A stretch of DNA of 64,000 bases from Microglena sp. YARC (taxonomy: Eukaryota; Chlorophyta; Chlorophyceae; Chlamydomonadales; Chlamydomonadaceae), in assembly GCA_022414725.1 (NCBI GenBank), contig CM039463.1:85610132-85674131 (forward strand), given 5' to 3'. Of the stretch, positions 42,201 through 52,400 are shown piece by piece. The notes under the pieces are model-generated. The model did no database searches, was not told the origin of the DNA, and saw only the letters and a program-made list of their open reading frames with translations. Every line of letters starts with the position of its first letter. The stretch's first letter is position 1. Made by a program: the position numbers and the translations under genes.

Positions 42201-43109
42201 CGCCAACACAGACATGTACACAAATCACAACACACGATCACCGACATGATCACCGCCAACATAGGCACGTACACAAACCACCACACATGATTACCGCCAC
42301 ACAGACATGCACACACAAATCGCCGCACACGATCACCAACATGATCACCGCCACACAGACATGCACTCAAATCACCACACATGATTACTGCCACACAGAC
42401 ATGCACACACAAATCGCCTCACACGATCATCAACATGATCACCGCCACACAGACATGCACACAAAATAACCAAACATGATTACCGCCACACATGCATGAA
42501 CACATATCAACACATATGATCACCACCGCACGTGCATGAACACATATCAACACACATGATCACCACCGCACATGCATGAACACACATCAACACACATGAT
42601 CACCACCGCACATGCATGAACACATATCAACACACATGATCACCGCCAACACAGGCACGTACACAAATCACCACACACAATCACCAACATGATCACCGCC
42701 TACACAGGCATGTCGTAGACAAGGGCACACTTATTAAAACGCTTGCTTGCTGCAATACTGCCTATCTAATTGTGAGGATGAGTAAGAAGACCCCTCCCGG
42801 ACCCCTCCCGGATGTTATGGAGCGGGATTTTCTTGGGTCAACAATGGCCTGTTGATGACAGCATAATGTAATGTAATATCCAGCATGATATCCACCGGGC
42901 CAGGTATCCGAAAAACATGCTCCGATCACTACACCGTGCACTCAACATGATCACTACACTCAACATGATCACTTCCATGCAGGGTGATCGAGACAACGCA
43001 CAGGAATGTGCAACGAATGAACAACGGCCTCGAATTATTTGGCAACGCCCTCTATTCGGCCACGGTTAAGCGATTTGTCGACATAATCAGGGGAGATAGA
43101 GAGGGTTGA
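35929..43109 (+). CDS. Unknown-function gene 2 (last three exons)
   Basis: Exons 35929-36265, 40191-40323 and 42983-43109 are phase-consistent: G plus AT gives Asp, then AG plus G gives Arg. They encode about 198 residues. An acidic, Ser/Pro/Gly-rich low-complexity part is followed by a compact, likely helical C-terminus (RFDRFIKQWNKNIGAMNDML, FRSVESMEQLQER, RVIETTHRNVQRMNNGLELF, ALYSATVKRFVDIIRG) ending at TGA 43107-43109. Candidate earlier exons are 32995-33060 and 28362-28600. I do not recognise the family. Each exon sits between arrays made of its own splice junctions. The final stop lies shortly after an exon-like end, so a further spliced exon cannot be excluded. Confidence 0.6.
36290..37640 (+). 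repeat. Eight copies of the end of exon 35929 with its donor region
   Basis: Units of about 160-175 bp carry GAGAGTGGGGATGCAACAGG, GGATGGAGATCACCCAGATG, ATGGTGCGATTATATATCTT and GGTAAATTTTGGCTTGG, that is the exon end plus the intron start, followed by (GGCTT)n and CCGGAGTAGGCCGCAGCAGT. Confidence 0.9.
37760..40190 (+). repeat. About 23 copies of the start of exon 40191 with its acceptor
   Basis: Units of about 105 bp end in CACTGTGCAG and begin ATGGCCCTGAACCACGTTTT, GACCGCTTCATCAAACAGTG, GAACAAAAACCTTGGAAACT. This is the acceptor and first ~60 nt of the exon, fused to AATGATAAACACACAATCAA. The last unit runs into the true exon. Confidence 0.95.
40191..40323 (+). CDS. Unknown gene 2, conserved-looking exon
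   Basis: 133 nt between acceptor CACTGTGCAG and donor GTGCGT. It reads GPEPRFDRFIKQWNKNIGAM, NDMLNNEGPVMFRSVESMEQ and LQE, with a split Arg codon at the end. Confidence 0.7.
40340..41690 (+). repeat. About ten or more copies of the end of exon 40191 with its donor
   Basis: Units of 45-125 bp carry GAAGCAAGAAAGGTGCGCCC, TATTTCTGTGTCGGTGGGGT, which copy the exon end (GCTGCAAGAAAG) and intron start (GTGCGTCGGTGTCTGTG), separated by GGGGTGGGATAGAGCGAGGC-type sequence. Confidence 0.85.
41690..42720. repeat. 80-bp CACACAAATCACC minisatellite
   Basis: About six near-perfect units (GACATGCACACAAATCACCA, ATATGGTCACCGCCAACACA, GACATGTACACAAATCACAA, CACATGATTACCGCCTCACA), then about ten shorter variants up to 42720. 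The ATGATCACCGCCACACAGAC word resembles the intron end before exon 42983 (ATGATCACTTCCATGCAG). Confidence 0.9.
42983..43109 (+). CDS. Unknown gene 2, probable last exon
   Basis: Acceptor TTCCATGCAG, then the base completing Arg, VIETTHRNVQRMNNGLELFG, NALYSATVKRFVDIIRGD, REG and TGA. Confidence 0.65.
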
Positions 43110-43535
43110 CTTGCTACTAGGCTAGCATACCAGGTTGGTGTGAAGTGCCCACCCCACCCTACCTCCCCACCTCCCCAACACACCCTACCTATGCTGGCTC
43201 TAGTCATAGCAAGGGGCTAATGTTAGATGATTAGATCCAGTCAGTATGGTCGCAGTACTGGGTTGAAGGAAGCAGTACATGTAGCCTATGTTAGATCCGG
43301 CCAGTATGGTCGTAGAGCTGCAAACATATGTGTTTTTGTTTTGAAATGCTTGGTTGGCTTAATGCTTGGAATTGGGCTGCCAAACCTCGTAACAATGAAG
43401 ATTTAAATGGGCAGACTTCAATTATTTTACTGGCTATTCACTTGTGGGTGGGGGTGGGGGGGGTGGGGGGGGGGGCTGAAAGCTTGAGTAAGTGTGTGTA
43501 ACAGGGTCCTTCTCCACATTACCGTGTATAATTAA
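43110..43535. other. 3' flank of gene 2, no gene seen
   Basis: It holds two related ATCCAGTCAGTATGGTCG/ATCCGGCCAGTATGGTCG blocks (43230, 43295) and a G-rich tract at 43445-43480. Confidence 0.4.
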
Positions 43536-43539
43536 ATTA

Positions 43540-43690
43540 GCACTCTAGCACGAACTCAGGGCCCCCGTCGGTTAAACGATTGTTGGGGTCTCAGTTCATC
43601 AGTGCTTTTTCTTTTTAAGCCCTTCCTGTACAGTTGGGCAAGTCCTTTCAGCCTATTTGGCCTACCCCTGGACTGTAACATACATATATA
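43540..43690. repeat. Dispersed repeat E, copy 2
   Basis: See 16770-16965. This copy lacks the long poly-C tract. Confidence 0.65.
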
Positions 43691-43839
43691 CATTACCGTC
43701 CTTCAAACGTTGACGTCATTGCCTGAGACGGTTGTCATGTCGTTAAGTTCATTGATGTACGTTTACCAGTTACCAGTCTATTCCGAACCTGCTTCGGGTT
43801 GAATCGTTTTTGTTTTTGGCAAGGAAGGCGATCACCCTA

Positions 43840-44080
43840 GATGTTGGCTGGACTTATTGAGCCGTGTAACCCAGGGTAATTCAAAGCGCGCGCTTTTGAG
43901 TGCTGACTTTTCGACCCCCTCTGCACTTTAAGCGCAGTTTTTTGCAACCCCCTGTGGGTGCAGCAAGCAATTTTTGCGCTTTTTGCACAACAAAGCGCAG
44001 TTTTTTTGTTTTCCAAGTGCGCTAAAGCGCTGGCCAATTTGGCCATTTGAAGTACCCTGATGTAACCAAGTTAATTTGGG
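43840..44080. repeat. Dispersed repeat D copy split by a MITE
   Basis: GGCTGGACTTATTGAGCCGT, GTAACC (43843-43871) resumes as ATGTAACCAAGTTAATTT (44060-44077) after the family B MITE. Confidence 0.6.
43872..44059. mobile_element. hAT-like MITE, family B, copy 2 (nested)
   Basis: CAGGGTAATTCAAA and TTTGAAGTACCCTG termini. The flanking octamers GTGTAACC (43864-43871) and ATGTAACC (44060-44067) are an 8-bp target duplication with one mismatch. It is closely similar to 7541-7719 and is inserted inside a repeat D copy. Confidence 0.85.
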
Positions 44081-44339
44081 GATTCGCACGAGGTTAGCTT
44101 GTATTGGATTGTTATGTGGTTTGTCAGCCCAATTCCAAGTCCTCCCGCTGTAATTACAGAAACCAGGAAATTGCAATTTACTTTGCCTGACAGGGGGGGG
44201 GGGGGGGGGGGGGGCGTCGAGCCTGTTGCCAGGTTCACAATTTCCACCTCCGCCTCTAATTATTTGTCGCGCGGTAATCCGAGCTCAGGCGCAGTAGCGC
44301 GCGGTCTGCGAAACAAAACCCCACCAGGGTATTACTAAA

Positions 44340-44412
44340 TCATACTTGAACTTGGTTACATGGCTCTGGCAAGCAATTTGGCTGCTCGCCGTCTTCAACA
44401 GTAAAATAAATA
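44340..44412 (-). repeat. Dispersed repeat D, inverted copy
   Basis: ACTTGGTTACATGGCTCTGG, then AATTTGGCTGCTCGCCGTCT, the inverse of the repeat D consensus. Confidence 0.65.
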
Positions 44413-44664
44413 CTACCAGGAAAATGTAGACTCGAACAAATCATTTTTTCACATTTGTTTTATATATTCCTCTTCTTCTTAACGAAAAACCAGTAAAAAA
44501 CAATAAACTTTTCATGCCTATCAAAAAAGACTTGATCCAGTCTCTTCATACATTCATGGATGAACAAAGGAAGCTTTTCTCGCCCTTCAACTTCTGGATT
44601 GCACATCAGATAATGTAGAGGAATCATTTTGCTTGGTATTACTACTTGGAGGAGTCATTTTGCA

Positions 44665-44814
44665 TGGTATTACTACGCGGTGCCGCGCTGCCTTTTTGAG
44701 CCCCTCTGCGCGTTTCGCGCACTTTTTGCACTTTTTGCACTAAAAAAGCGCCCCCGACCCAATTTGACGTTTGTGCGCTTTAAGCGCTGACCAATTTGGC
44801 AAGAAGTAGTACCC
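44665..44814. mobile_element. hAT-like MITE, family B, truncated copy
   Basis: The interior (GCGGTGCCGCGCTGCCTTTT, TTAAGCGCTGACCAATTTGG) and right end AAGAAGTAGTACCCT match 34571-34734. The left end reads TGGTATTACTAC, lacking CAGG. Confidence 0.6.
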
Positions 44815-44819
44815 TTAAA

Positions 44820-46135
44820 CCCACAGTAACCATTCCCCAGCGCAAGCGGACGGGAAGATTCCTTCAAACTCACCCAATCTGGTAATGCTTACCGGTATTT
44901 TTCTCTTCATTATTTGATACATTACATTACATTACATTACATTACATTACATGTTAAAGTCTACTTGACACCGCGAGGGGGTGTATGAGACTCTGTGCTT
45001 TACGGTAAACAAAAAGAAAAAGCACCCACAAACAAAAAAAAAAAAACATTACATCAGGGTTGTGTCGAGGACAAACAAACCAAACTCCCAACCACCGTTT
45101 TGGTGGCGTAGGCATTAAACCCCCTAGAGCAGGACCCAGATCTCAACCACTTACAGTTACAGTTTGGTTTGATGTGCAATCAAAAAGTGAGTCGCGCTAC
45201 GTGACCTCTGTTCATCCATGAATATATGAAGGGATTGGGTTCAAGTATAACCTCAATGATTATATACTTCGATTTTATTTTTTGTTTGTTACTGCCAAAG
45301 ACGGCCGAGCAGCCAAATTGCCAGTTGGAGCCACGTAACCAAGGTCAAGTCATAAACCCAAACAAATTCAATGAAACTATCCGTATGCGCACTACCCTAA
45401 GTAATGGCAAAATTAAATGTTAGCAAATCCCAGGGGGCAGTTAGGAAGTTTGTTTTTAGTACCTATGATCGGGGGGGGGGGGGGGGGGGGCAAAAAAGTG
45501 AAATACCCCATCCCCCAAAGTGAATATAATTGGCTTATTTTGCAGGGTTTTAAAGGGACCAGCCTAACCTCGATACAAGCATTCTTAGAGCGACCTCGAG
45601 AACGGCAAGAAGATAAAAAATTCATCACTGATGTGCCCACCCCTCAAAACTGGGGGGTCTTCAATCATCAGTTCATCACGTATGTTTTCATGTTACAATC
45701 TAAGGGTAGCCAAAATAAGCTCAAGGACTTAGACCAACCTCGATTTAAAAACGGCTTAGAACGACCTCAGCAAGTAAAATACAATGTGAAAATGTATGTG
45801 CAAACCTTGGTGCAACCTCGATGCATAACACTATGGCTATGGGGCGGACTTGCGGTAGCAGCCTTTAAACATCCGGTAGTCGGCTGCCTTGATGCTGCTG
45901 GCTCTCTACTTCTGTGCGAATGCCAATAATCACGTTCGAGAAACCCAGTGGCGCCCTAAGTTCTTGGGGTTCCTGGAATGAAATTCTTTGCCTTCGCAGA
46001 CAGTGCCTCTTGATTGTGACTCCATCTGCTAATGACATCAAATGCCAACTAGGAATCTGGATGAACCGTTGGAAAAAGAAACATTCGCACAATGACGGAA
46101 AGGAAAGTTAGCAAGTGATGTACATACGAGGTCTC
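44820..46135. other. No gene recognised; includes (ATTAC)n and a repeat D copy
   Basis: (CATTA)n lies at 44920-44950 and a repeat D copy at 45285-45350. A plus-strand frame at 45545-45929 follows an acceptor-like TTTTGCAG and has three spaced CGACCTC/CAACCTCGAT words, but there is no domain, donor or homology I can point to. I leave it uncalled. A G-run of about 20 lies at 45471-45490. Confidence 0.4.
45285..45350 (+). repeat. Dispersed repeat D, copy 5
   Basis: TTACTGCCAAAGACGGCCGA, GCAGCCAAATTGCC, CACGTAACCAAGGTCAAGTC. See 21128. Confidence 0.65.
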
Positions 46136-46161
46136 ACTATGTGCTTCGTTGGGCACGAATT

Positions 46162-46164
<3 letters not shown>

Positions 46165-46203
<39 letters not shown>

Positions 46204-46225
46204 GAGAGAGAGGGGAGAGAGAGGG
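46165..46225. repeat. (GA)n microsatellite
   Basis: About 25 GA units with minor interruptions. Confidence 0.95.
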
Positions 46226-46489
46226 TGGGTGGGGGGGTGTTCAAGGGTATTTCACAATCTACGATTCACGTCATAACGTAACGAGATGTAACTTTACTCA
46301 ACATCTATGACATTCACAAGCCAGAATACCGTACACCCCCGGTTTGGTGGTGTTGTCCGAGGACGCCCTTTGGATAGCTTCCTTAATCACGCCAAATTGG
46401 CGTACTGCTTTTCTTTTCTTATACGTTTCATAGGCTAGAATTCATGATTCACGAGCCAATATCTACGTAGGCAATGTAGTAGACCCTCA

Positions 46490-46695
46490 AAAATCTGCGT
46501 TGGAGACGTGCAACTTCATGGGTCGGCCCCTCACCTGGGCTGAAGCCCTAAGTTCCCCCAATGTCTCTCTCCGTTCTCCGTCTCTCCGTGACGCCTCTGT
46601 GCCTCAGTCTGTCCAGGCGTTTGAACGATCCCGGGCACCTCCCCACCCAAACATTTGGCTCAGAGCTGTCGGTAACGTGTTGAACAACCCTGGTC
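46490..46695. repeat. Dispersed repeat H, copy 2
   Basis: It shares GGGCTGAAGCCC, AAGTTCCCCC, GTCTGTCCAGGCGTTTGAAC and ATTTGGCTCA-like blocks with 17310-17515 and ends TTGAACAACCCTGG, the same terminus as family C, so it may be a diverged member. Confidence 0.6.
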
Positions 46696-46737
46696 AGCAC
46701 TAGCCTGCCTTGTACAGTATTATGTTCATGTAGTTAC

Positions 46738-46982
46738 CAGGGTTGTTCAGGGTGACCCCCGAATCTGCTTCTCGAGATGCAGCCTGTATCAAAATCTGCC
46801 TCTTGAGACGCACCCGGTTTCAAAATCTGCATCCTAAACGCACCCACACCCTATGAGATGCAACGGACCCACCAAAATCTGCGTCTGCGTCCCAACCGAC
46901 GCACTGGATCTGCGTCTGCGACGCAACAGACCCTCCCCACATTGCGTCTGCAACGCAAGACACAGTGTTCTGGACATCCCAG
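46738..46982. mobile_element. hAT-like MITE, family C, best copy
   Basis: It begins CAGGGTTGTTCAGGGTGACC and ends GTGTTCTGGACATCCCAG. The flanks GTAGTTAC (46730-46737) and GTAGTTAT (46983-46990) form an 8-bp target duplication with one mismatch. The interior contains many CTGCGACGCAA-like words. The right end is duplicated again at 47180-47222 together with a flanking G-rich array. Confidence 0.8.
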
Positions 46983-47224
46983 GTAGTTATGTCTAGGGGT
47001 GACATGGGGTGGGATAGACCAGGGCGACGCGGGGCAGGGCAGGGGGGAGCGGGGAGGGGTGAAGCAAGCAAGGCGAGCCTTGCTTATGTCTGGGTGGAAG
47101 TGGTGGGTCGGGGTGAAGCAGGACAGGGTGCGGTGGAGAGGGCGTACATGGGGTAGGGTGGGGTGGGATCGAATGCTGCGATGCAAGACACAGTGTTCTG
47201 GACATCCCTGGTAGTTATGTCTAC

Positions 47225-47395
47225 CCAATAACGGTGACTACTGCTAGCTCTGGCTTACGCAGTGGTGTCCTTAATTTCACGTCCTGTGAGTGACTGCATT
47301 ACACGGATGTAACAATTTCAATTTCAATCTAGCCAATAGCTTGAATCCTTCTTCCGCATGGCCTAAGTAGCTAATCCCAAGGTCTGGACGGATCA
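47225..47395. other. Short unremarkable stretch
   Basis: No gene or repeat recognised apart from a CAATTTCAATTTCAAT run. Confidence 0.4.
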
Positions 47396-47399
47396 TTCA

Positions 47400-47880
47400 G
47401 GCCTGTTGCAGCTCAAAGACTTGGCAGGGGCAGCAGCGGCAGTAGCAGAATTGACAATAGCCGTGGCAGCAGTGACAGTAGGAGAGGTGACAGTGGCAGC
47501 AGCGGCAGTGGCAGAATTGACAATAGCCATGGCAGCAGCGGCAGTAGCAGAATTGACAATAGCCGTGGCAGCAGTGACTGTAGGAGAAGTGACAGCGGGA
47601 GCAGCGACAATGGTCGTGGCAGCAGTGACAGTAGGAGAAGTGACAGTGGCAGCAGTGGCAGTAGGAGAAGTGACAGTGGGAGCAGCGACAATGGTCGTGG
47701 CAGCAGTGACAATTTGAGAAGTGACCGTGGCAGCAGTGGCAGTAGGAGAAGTGACAGTGGGAGTAGCCACAATGGTCGTGGCAGCAGTGTCAGTTGGAGA
47801 AGTGACCGTGGCAGCAGTGGCAATGGCCGTGGCAGCAGTTTTAGTGGCAGCTGGAGCCATTGGAGGCATTGAGGATTGCG
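47400..47880. repeat. 21-bp GTGGCAGCAGTGACAGTAGG minisatellite
   Basis: Units of 21 bp or multiples (GTGGCAGCAGTGACAGTAGG, AGAAGTGACAG, ACAATGGTCGTGGC). Both strands stay open because the unit is a multiple of three (Ala/Val/Thr-rich minus-strand frame of 181 codons), but no splice or codon evidence supports a gene. Confidence 0.85.
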
Positions 47881-47989
47881 GGCAGCAGAGCAGTGACAGA
47901 GGCATCTGGAGCCATTGAGGATCGCTGGCTGAAGCCATGTAACCAATCCAAGTTCAAGTCCACAACGAGCTACAAGAGCTTTAAAAACC

Positions 47990-49160
47990 TGTAACGATCC
48001 AATCCTAGTCTGAGCCTTGGCCGGTTTGCTGGACTTCTTCTTCTTCCCCTCACTAGCTCATGCACTTGTAGAGTCGTAGATGGACTGGACCCATGTATCA
48101 GGGGAGGAGATGCACTTCAAAAAATGCGCTTAGGGTGCCTATTCTGAGCCTTGGCCAGCTTGCTCGACTTCTTCTCCTTCCCCCTGCTAGCTCCTCCACT
48201 TATAACGTGCTGGACCCACAGATGTGGGGAGGAGAGAAACTTCAAAACTTGTGCTTGAGGTGCCTATTCTGAGCCTTGACCGGTTTGCTTGACAGTGCTT
48301 CTTCTTCCTCTTCCTCTTCTTCTTCTTCTTCTTCTTCCCCCTACTACCTCCTGTGCTGGCTGAATCCATAGACCCATATATCTGGGGAGGAGATGCACTT
48401 CATTACTTGCGCATGGGGTACCTGTTACTGGTCTTGACCGGTTTGCTTTATAGTTCTTCTTCTTCCCCCCACCAGCTTGTGCACTCGCTGGATCCATTGA
48501 CCCATACATCCGGGAAGGAAATGCACTTCAAAACATGTGCTTGTGGAACCTATTCTGAGCCTTGGCCAGCTTGCTCGACTTCTTCTTCTTCTTCCTCCCC
48601 CAGCAAGCTCCTTCACTTCAATAGTGCTGGACCCATAGATGTGGGGAGGAGAGAAACTTCAAAACTTGTGCTTGGGGAAAATGTTCTGAGCCTTGGCCAG
48701 CTTGCTCGACTTCTTCTTCTTCTTCCCCCTGCTAGCTCCTCCACTTAAAACGTGCTGGACTCCTAGATGTGGGGGGGAGAGAAACTTCAAAACTTGTGCT
48801 TGGGGAAACTGTTCTGAGCCTTGGCCAGCTTGCTCGACTTCTTCTTCTTCTTCCCCCTGCTAGCTCCTCCACTTAAAACGTGCTGGACTCCTAGATGTGG
48901 GGAGGAGAGGAACTTCATTACTTGTGCTTGGGGAACCTATTCTGAGTCTTGGCCAGATTGCTCGTCTTCTTCTTCTTCCCCCTGCTAGCTCCCACACTTA
49001 ACAAGAGTTGGACCCATAGATTGGGGGGTAGAGGAACTTCAAAACATGCGCCTGGGGAACCCATTCTGAGCCTTGGCCAGATTGCTCGTCTTCCTCTTCT
49101 TCCCCCTGCTAGCTCCCACACTTAACAAGAGCTGGACCCATAGATTTGAGGGTAGAGGAA
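47990..49160 (-). repeat. About nine copies of the WD40 gene's last coding segment
   Basis: Units of about 125-130 bp on the minus strand encode GKKKKSSKLAKAQNRFPKHKF-like tails and stops, then GGTCCAGCACGTTTTAAGTG-like downstream sequence. They copy the Lys-rich end of the WD40 gene's last exon plus its 3' flank. Confidence 0.9.
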
Positions 49161-49162
49161 CT

Positions 49163-49414
49163 TCAAAAAATGCGCTTGGGGAACCTATTCTTAGCTTTGG
49201 CCGGGTTGCTATTCTTAGCCTTACCCGACTTCTTCTTCTTCCCCCCGTTACCTCCCGCGCTTGCCGTGGGGTTGGATAGATCTGGATCACCGTTCTGGCC
49301 ATAGTTGGACTGGCCGCGGTAAGATGGAGAGCTCTTGCAATCCTTGGGATCCATGAACGACCACAGGGTGCAGTCCCGCCCTTCAAGCCCTGCCACCAGC
49401 GTTCGGTCATGGTA
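49163..49414 (-). CDS. WD40 gene, last exon
   Basis: 252 nt, phase 0, after acceptor CACCACAG. YHDRTLVAGLEGRDCTLWSF opens the last blade. A Ser/Tyr/Asn-rich linker and the basic tail follow, with TGA at 49165-49163. Confidence 0.85.
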   Translation of the reverse strand, partial: YHDRTLVAGLEGRDCTLWSFMDPKDCKSSPSYRGQSNYGQNGDPDLSNPTASAGGNGGKKKKSGKAKNSNPAKAKNRFPKRIF

Positions 49415-52400
49415 CTGTGGTGGGGTGCGTTGGTGGTGGGGTGTGTTGGTCGCAACATATGTATTCATGTTTTCATAGTTCAGGCAGAGTAGGGTGGCGT
49501 GGAAGCATCAAATCCGGTCCTTCAAGCCCTGCCACCAGTGTGCGGTTGTGGTACAGTGGTGGGGTGCGTTGGTGGTGGGGTGTGTCGCAACATATTTGTT
49601 CATGTATTCATAGTTCAGGCAGAGTAGGGTGGCGTGGAAGCATCAAATGCGGTCCTTCAAGCCATGCCACCAGTGTACGGTTGTGGTACAGTGGTGGGGT
49701 GCGTTGGTGGTGGGGTGTGTTGGTCGCAACATATTTATTCATGTATTCATAGTTCAGGCAGAGTAGGGTGGTGTGGAAATGAGGATGCATCAAATTCTGC
49801 AATTCAAGCCAAGCCACTAGTGTGCGGTCGTGGTACTCTGGTGGGGTGGGTTTTTGGATTGGATTAATTGGGGGTGAGGTGGGTTGGATTGAGTGCTTTG
49901 GGGTGGTTGTGACATATTTAGTCATATGTTCATGATCCAGGCAGAGTGGGCAGGTTAGGGTGGTGTGGTTGCATCATATTTTCTTCCTCCTCAATTGTTG
50001 TCCTCCTCTTCCTCCTCCTCCTCCTCATCAGCGATACCTCCTCCACTACCTCCTCCTCCTCCTTAATTTATATCCTCCTCCTCCTCCTCCTCAATTGATG
50101 TCCTACTCTTCCTCCTCCTCCTCATCAGCAATACCTTCTCCACTACCTCCTCCTCCTCCTCAATTTATATCCTCCTCCTCCTTAACACCATCAACACATT
50201 CTCCACCACCACAATCCCGTCATTATAGTCATCATCAACACCACCCCGCATCGCCATTGTACCCCCACAGCACCACCAATGCACCAGCACTGCACCACCA
50301 CTTTATCAGCACCGCACCACCACAGCACCACCACTGTACCACCTCTGCACCGCCACTGCACCAGCACTGTACCAGCACTGTACCGCCACTGTACCAGCAC
50401 CGCACCACCACAGCACCACCACTTTACCAGCACCGCACCACCACAGCACCACCACTGTACCAGCACTGTACTACCACAGCACCACCACTATACCAGCACC
50501 GCACCACCACAGCACCACCACTGTACCGCCTCTGCACCGCCACTGTACCAGCACTGTACCAGCACTGTACAACCACAGCACCACCACATGACCACCACTT
50601 TACCACCTCTGCACCGCCACTATACCAGCACTGCACCGCCACTGTACCAGCACTGTACCGCCACTGTACCAGCAATGTACCGCCACTGCATCGCCACTGT
50701 ACCGCCACTGTACCAGCACTGTCCCGCCACTGTACCAGCACTGTACCGCCACTGTACCACCACAGCACCACCACTGTACCAGCACCACACCACCACACCA
50801 CCACCTCTGCACCGCCACTATACCAGCACTGCACCGCCACTGTACCAGCACTGCACCGCCACTGTACCACCACAGCACCACCACTGTACCAGCACCACAC
50901 CACCACAGCACCACCACTGTACCACCTCTGCACCGCCACTATACCAGCACTGTACCAGCACTGCACCGCCACTGTACCAGCACTGTACCGCCACTGTACC
51001 GCCACTGTAACCAGCACTGTACCAGCCACTGTACCACCACAGCACCCCACTTTACCAGCACCGCACCACCACTTTACCACCTCTGCACCGCCACTGTACC
51101 AGCACTGTACCGCCACTGTACCACCACAGCACCAGCACTGTACCAGCACTGTACCAGGATTGTACCGCCATTGTACCAGCACTGTACCGCCACTGTACCA
51201 GCACAGCACCACCACTTTACCAGCACCGCACCAGCACCGCACCACCATTGTACCACCTCTGCACCAGCACTGCACCACCTCTGTACCAGCACTGCACCAC
51301 CGTTGTACCAGCACTGCACCCCCACCGTACCGTCACTGTACCACCACTGTACCGCCACTGTACCTGGAAGCAGTTAATTTTTGATGGCGCTGTCAGCCTC
51401 TGAACTGGTTCCAGCTTGGTGACAGCCTGGCTAGTCTTGCCGGCAGAAGTGAGCGCCCTAATATCGTAGACACATACAGCATTGGATGTGTCATCAAAAG
51501 CGGACACAAGCTTCCAGTCCTCGTCCAGCTGTACACCAGCACAGGGGGCAGGCCCCCCATTGGCCAAGGCCCCCCCTGACACAGAGGCAACGACAGCCTG
51601 GCTCCTGAGGTCCCACAGGACAACCTCCCCTGCGCGTCCAGCGGCCAAAAGGTTCCCTGCGCAGTGTGTTGGGAGGTTTCTTCGTCAGTCTTATAACAGG
51701 AGAAACAGGTAGAGGGGCTGTACAGCTACCTGTATTGCAGTCAGGCATGGAACAGGAGACACAGGTATAGGGGCTGTACCGCTACCGTGCAGGGTTTGGC
51801 CGAATTCCTACATGCGGAAACATGCACAGATACATGTAAGCTACGTACATAGATACATGATATATACATGTGTGCTCCATATATACATATATGCTCCAAA
51901 CATAGAAACATTATATATACATGTATGCTCCAAACATAGAAACATTATATATAGGGTTCGGAAGGGGGTCTTAGCTGCTTAGCGCTAATAGCGCTATTAG
52001 GGCTAATTAGCCATAAAATAAATCCCGGGTTTTTAGCGCTAACTAGAGGTGAAGAGAAGAGAAATAGCCCGTCGTCGTTCGTAGCCCGTCGTACGTACTC
52101 TACGTAGCCCATCGTACGTACCCTACTTAGCCCTACGTAGCCCGTCGTACATACCCTACGTCGCCCGTCGCAGCCCTATGTACCCCGTCGTACGTACCCT
52201 ACGTAGCCCTACGTAGTCCATCGTATGTCCCTTATGTAGCCCTACGTAGCCCGTCGTACATACCCAACGTAGCCCTTCGTAGCCCGTCGTACGTACCCTA
52301 CGTAGCCCTACGCTGCCCTATGTATGCAGCCCACGTTGCCCTACCTACGTACCCTACGTGGGCAAAAACCGTTAAACAGTGGTCTATAGTTTGGACAGAG

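Noticed and set aside
45417..45929. 170-codon plus-strand frame
   Set aside because: Acceptor-like site present, but the interior repeats CGACCTC-type words, there is no donor or domain, and no neighbour exon fits.
47393..47938. 181-codon Ala/Thr/Val-rich minus-strand frame
   Set aside because: The 21-bp unit keeps every frame open; no start context, splice sites or unique sequence.
49960..51384. Plus-strand 474-codon frame of HHCTTSAPP-like repeats and its minus counterparts
   Set aside because: Translation of the 9-18 bp GTACAGTGG array; the minus strand is the intron of the WD40 gene.
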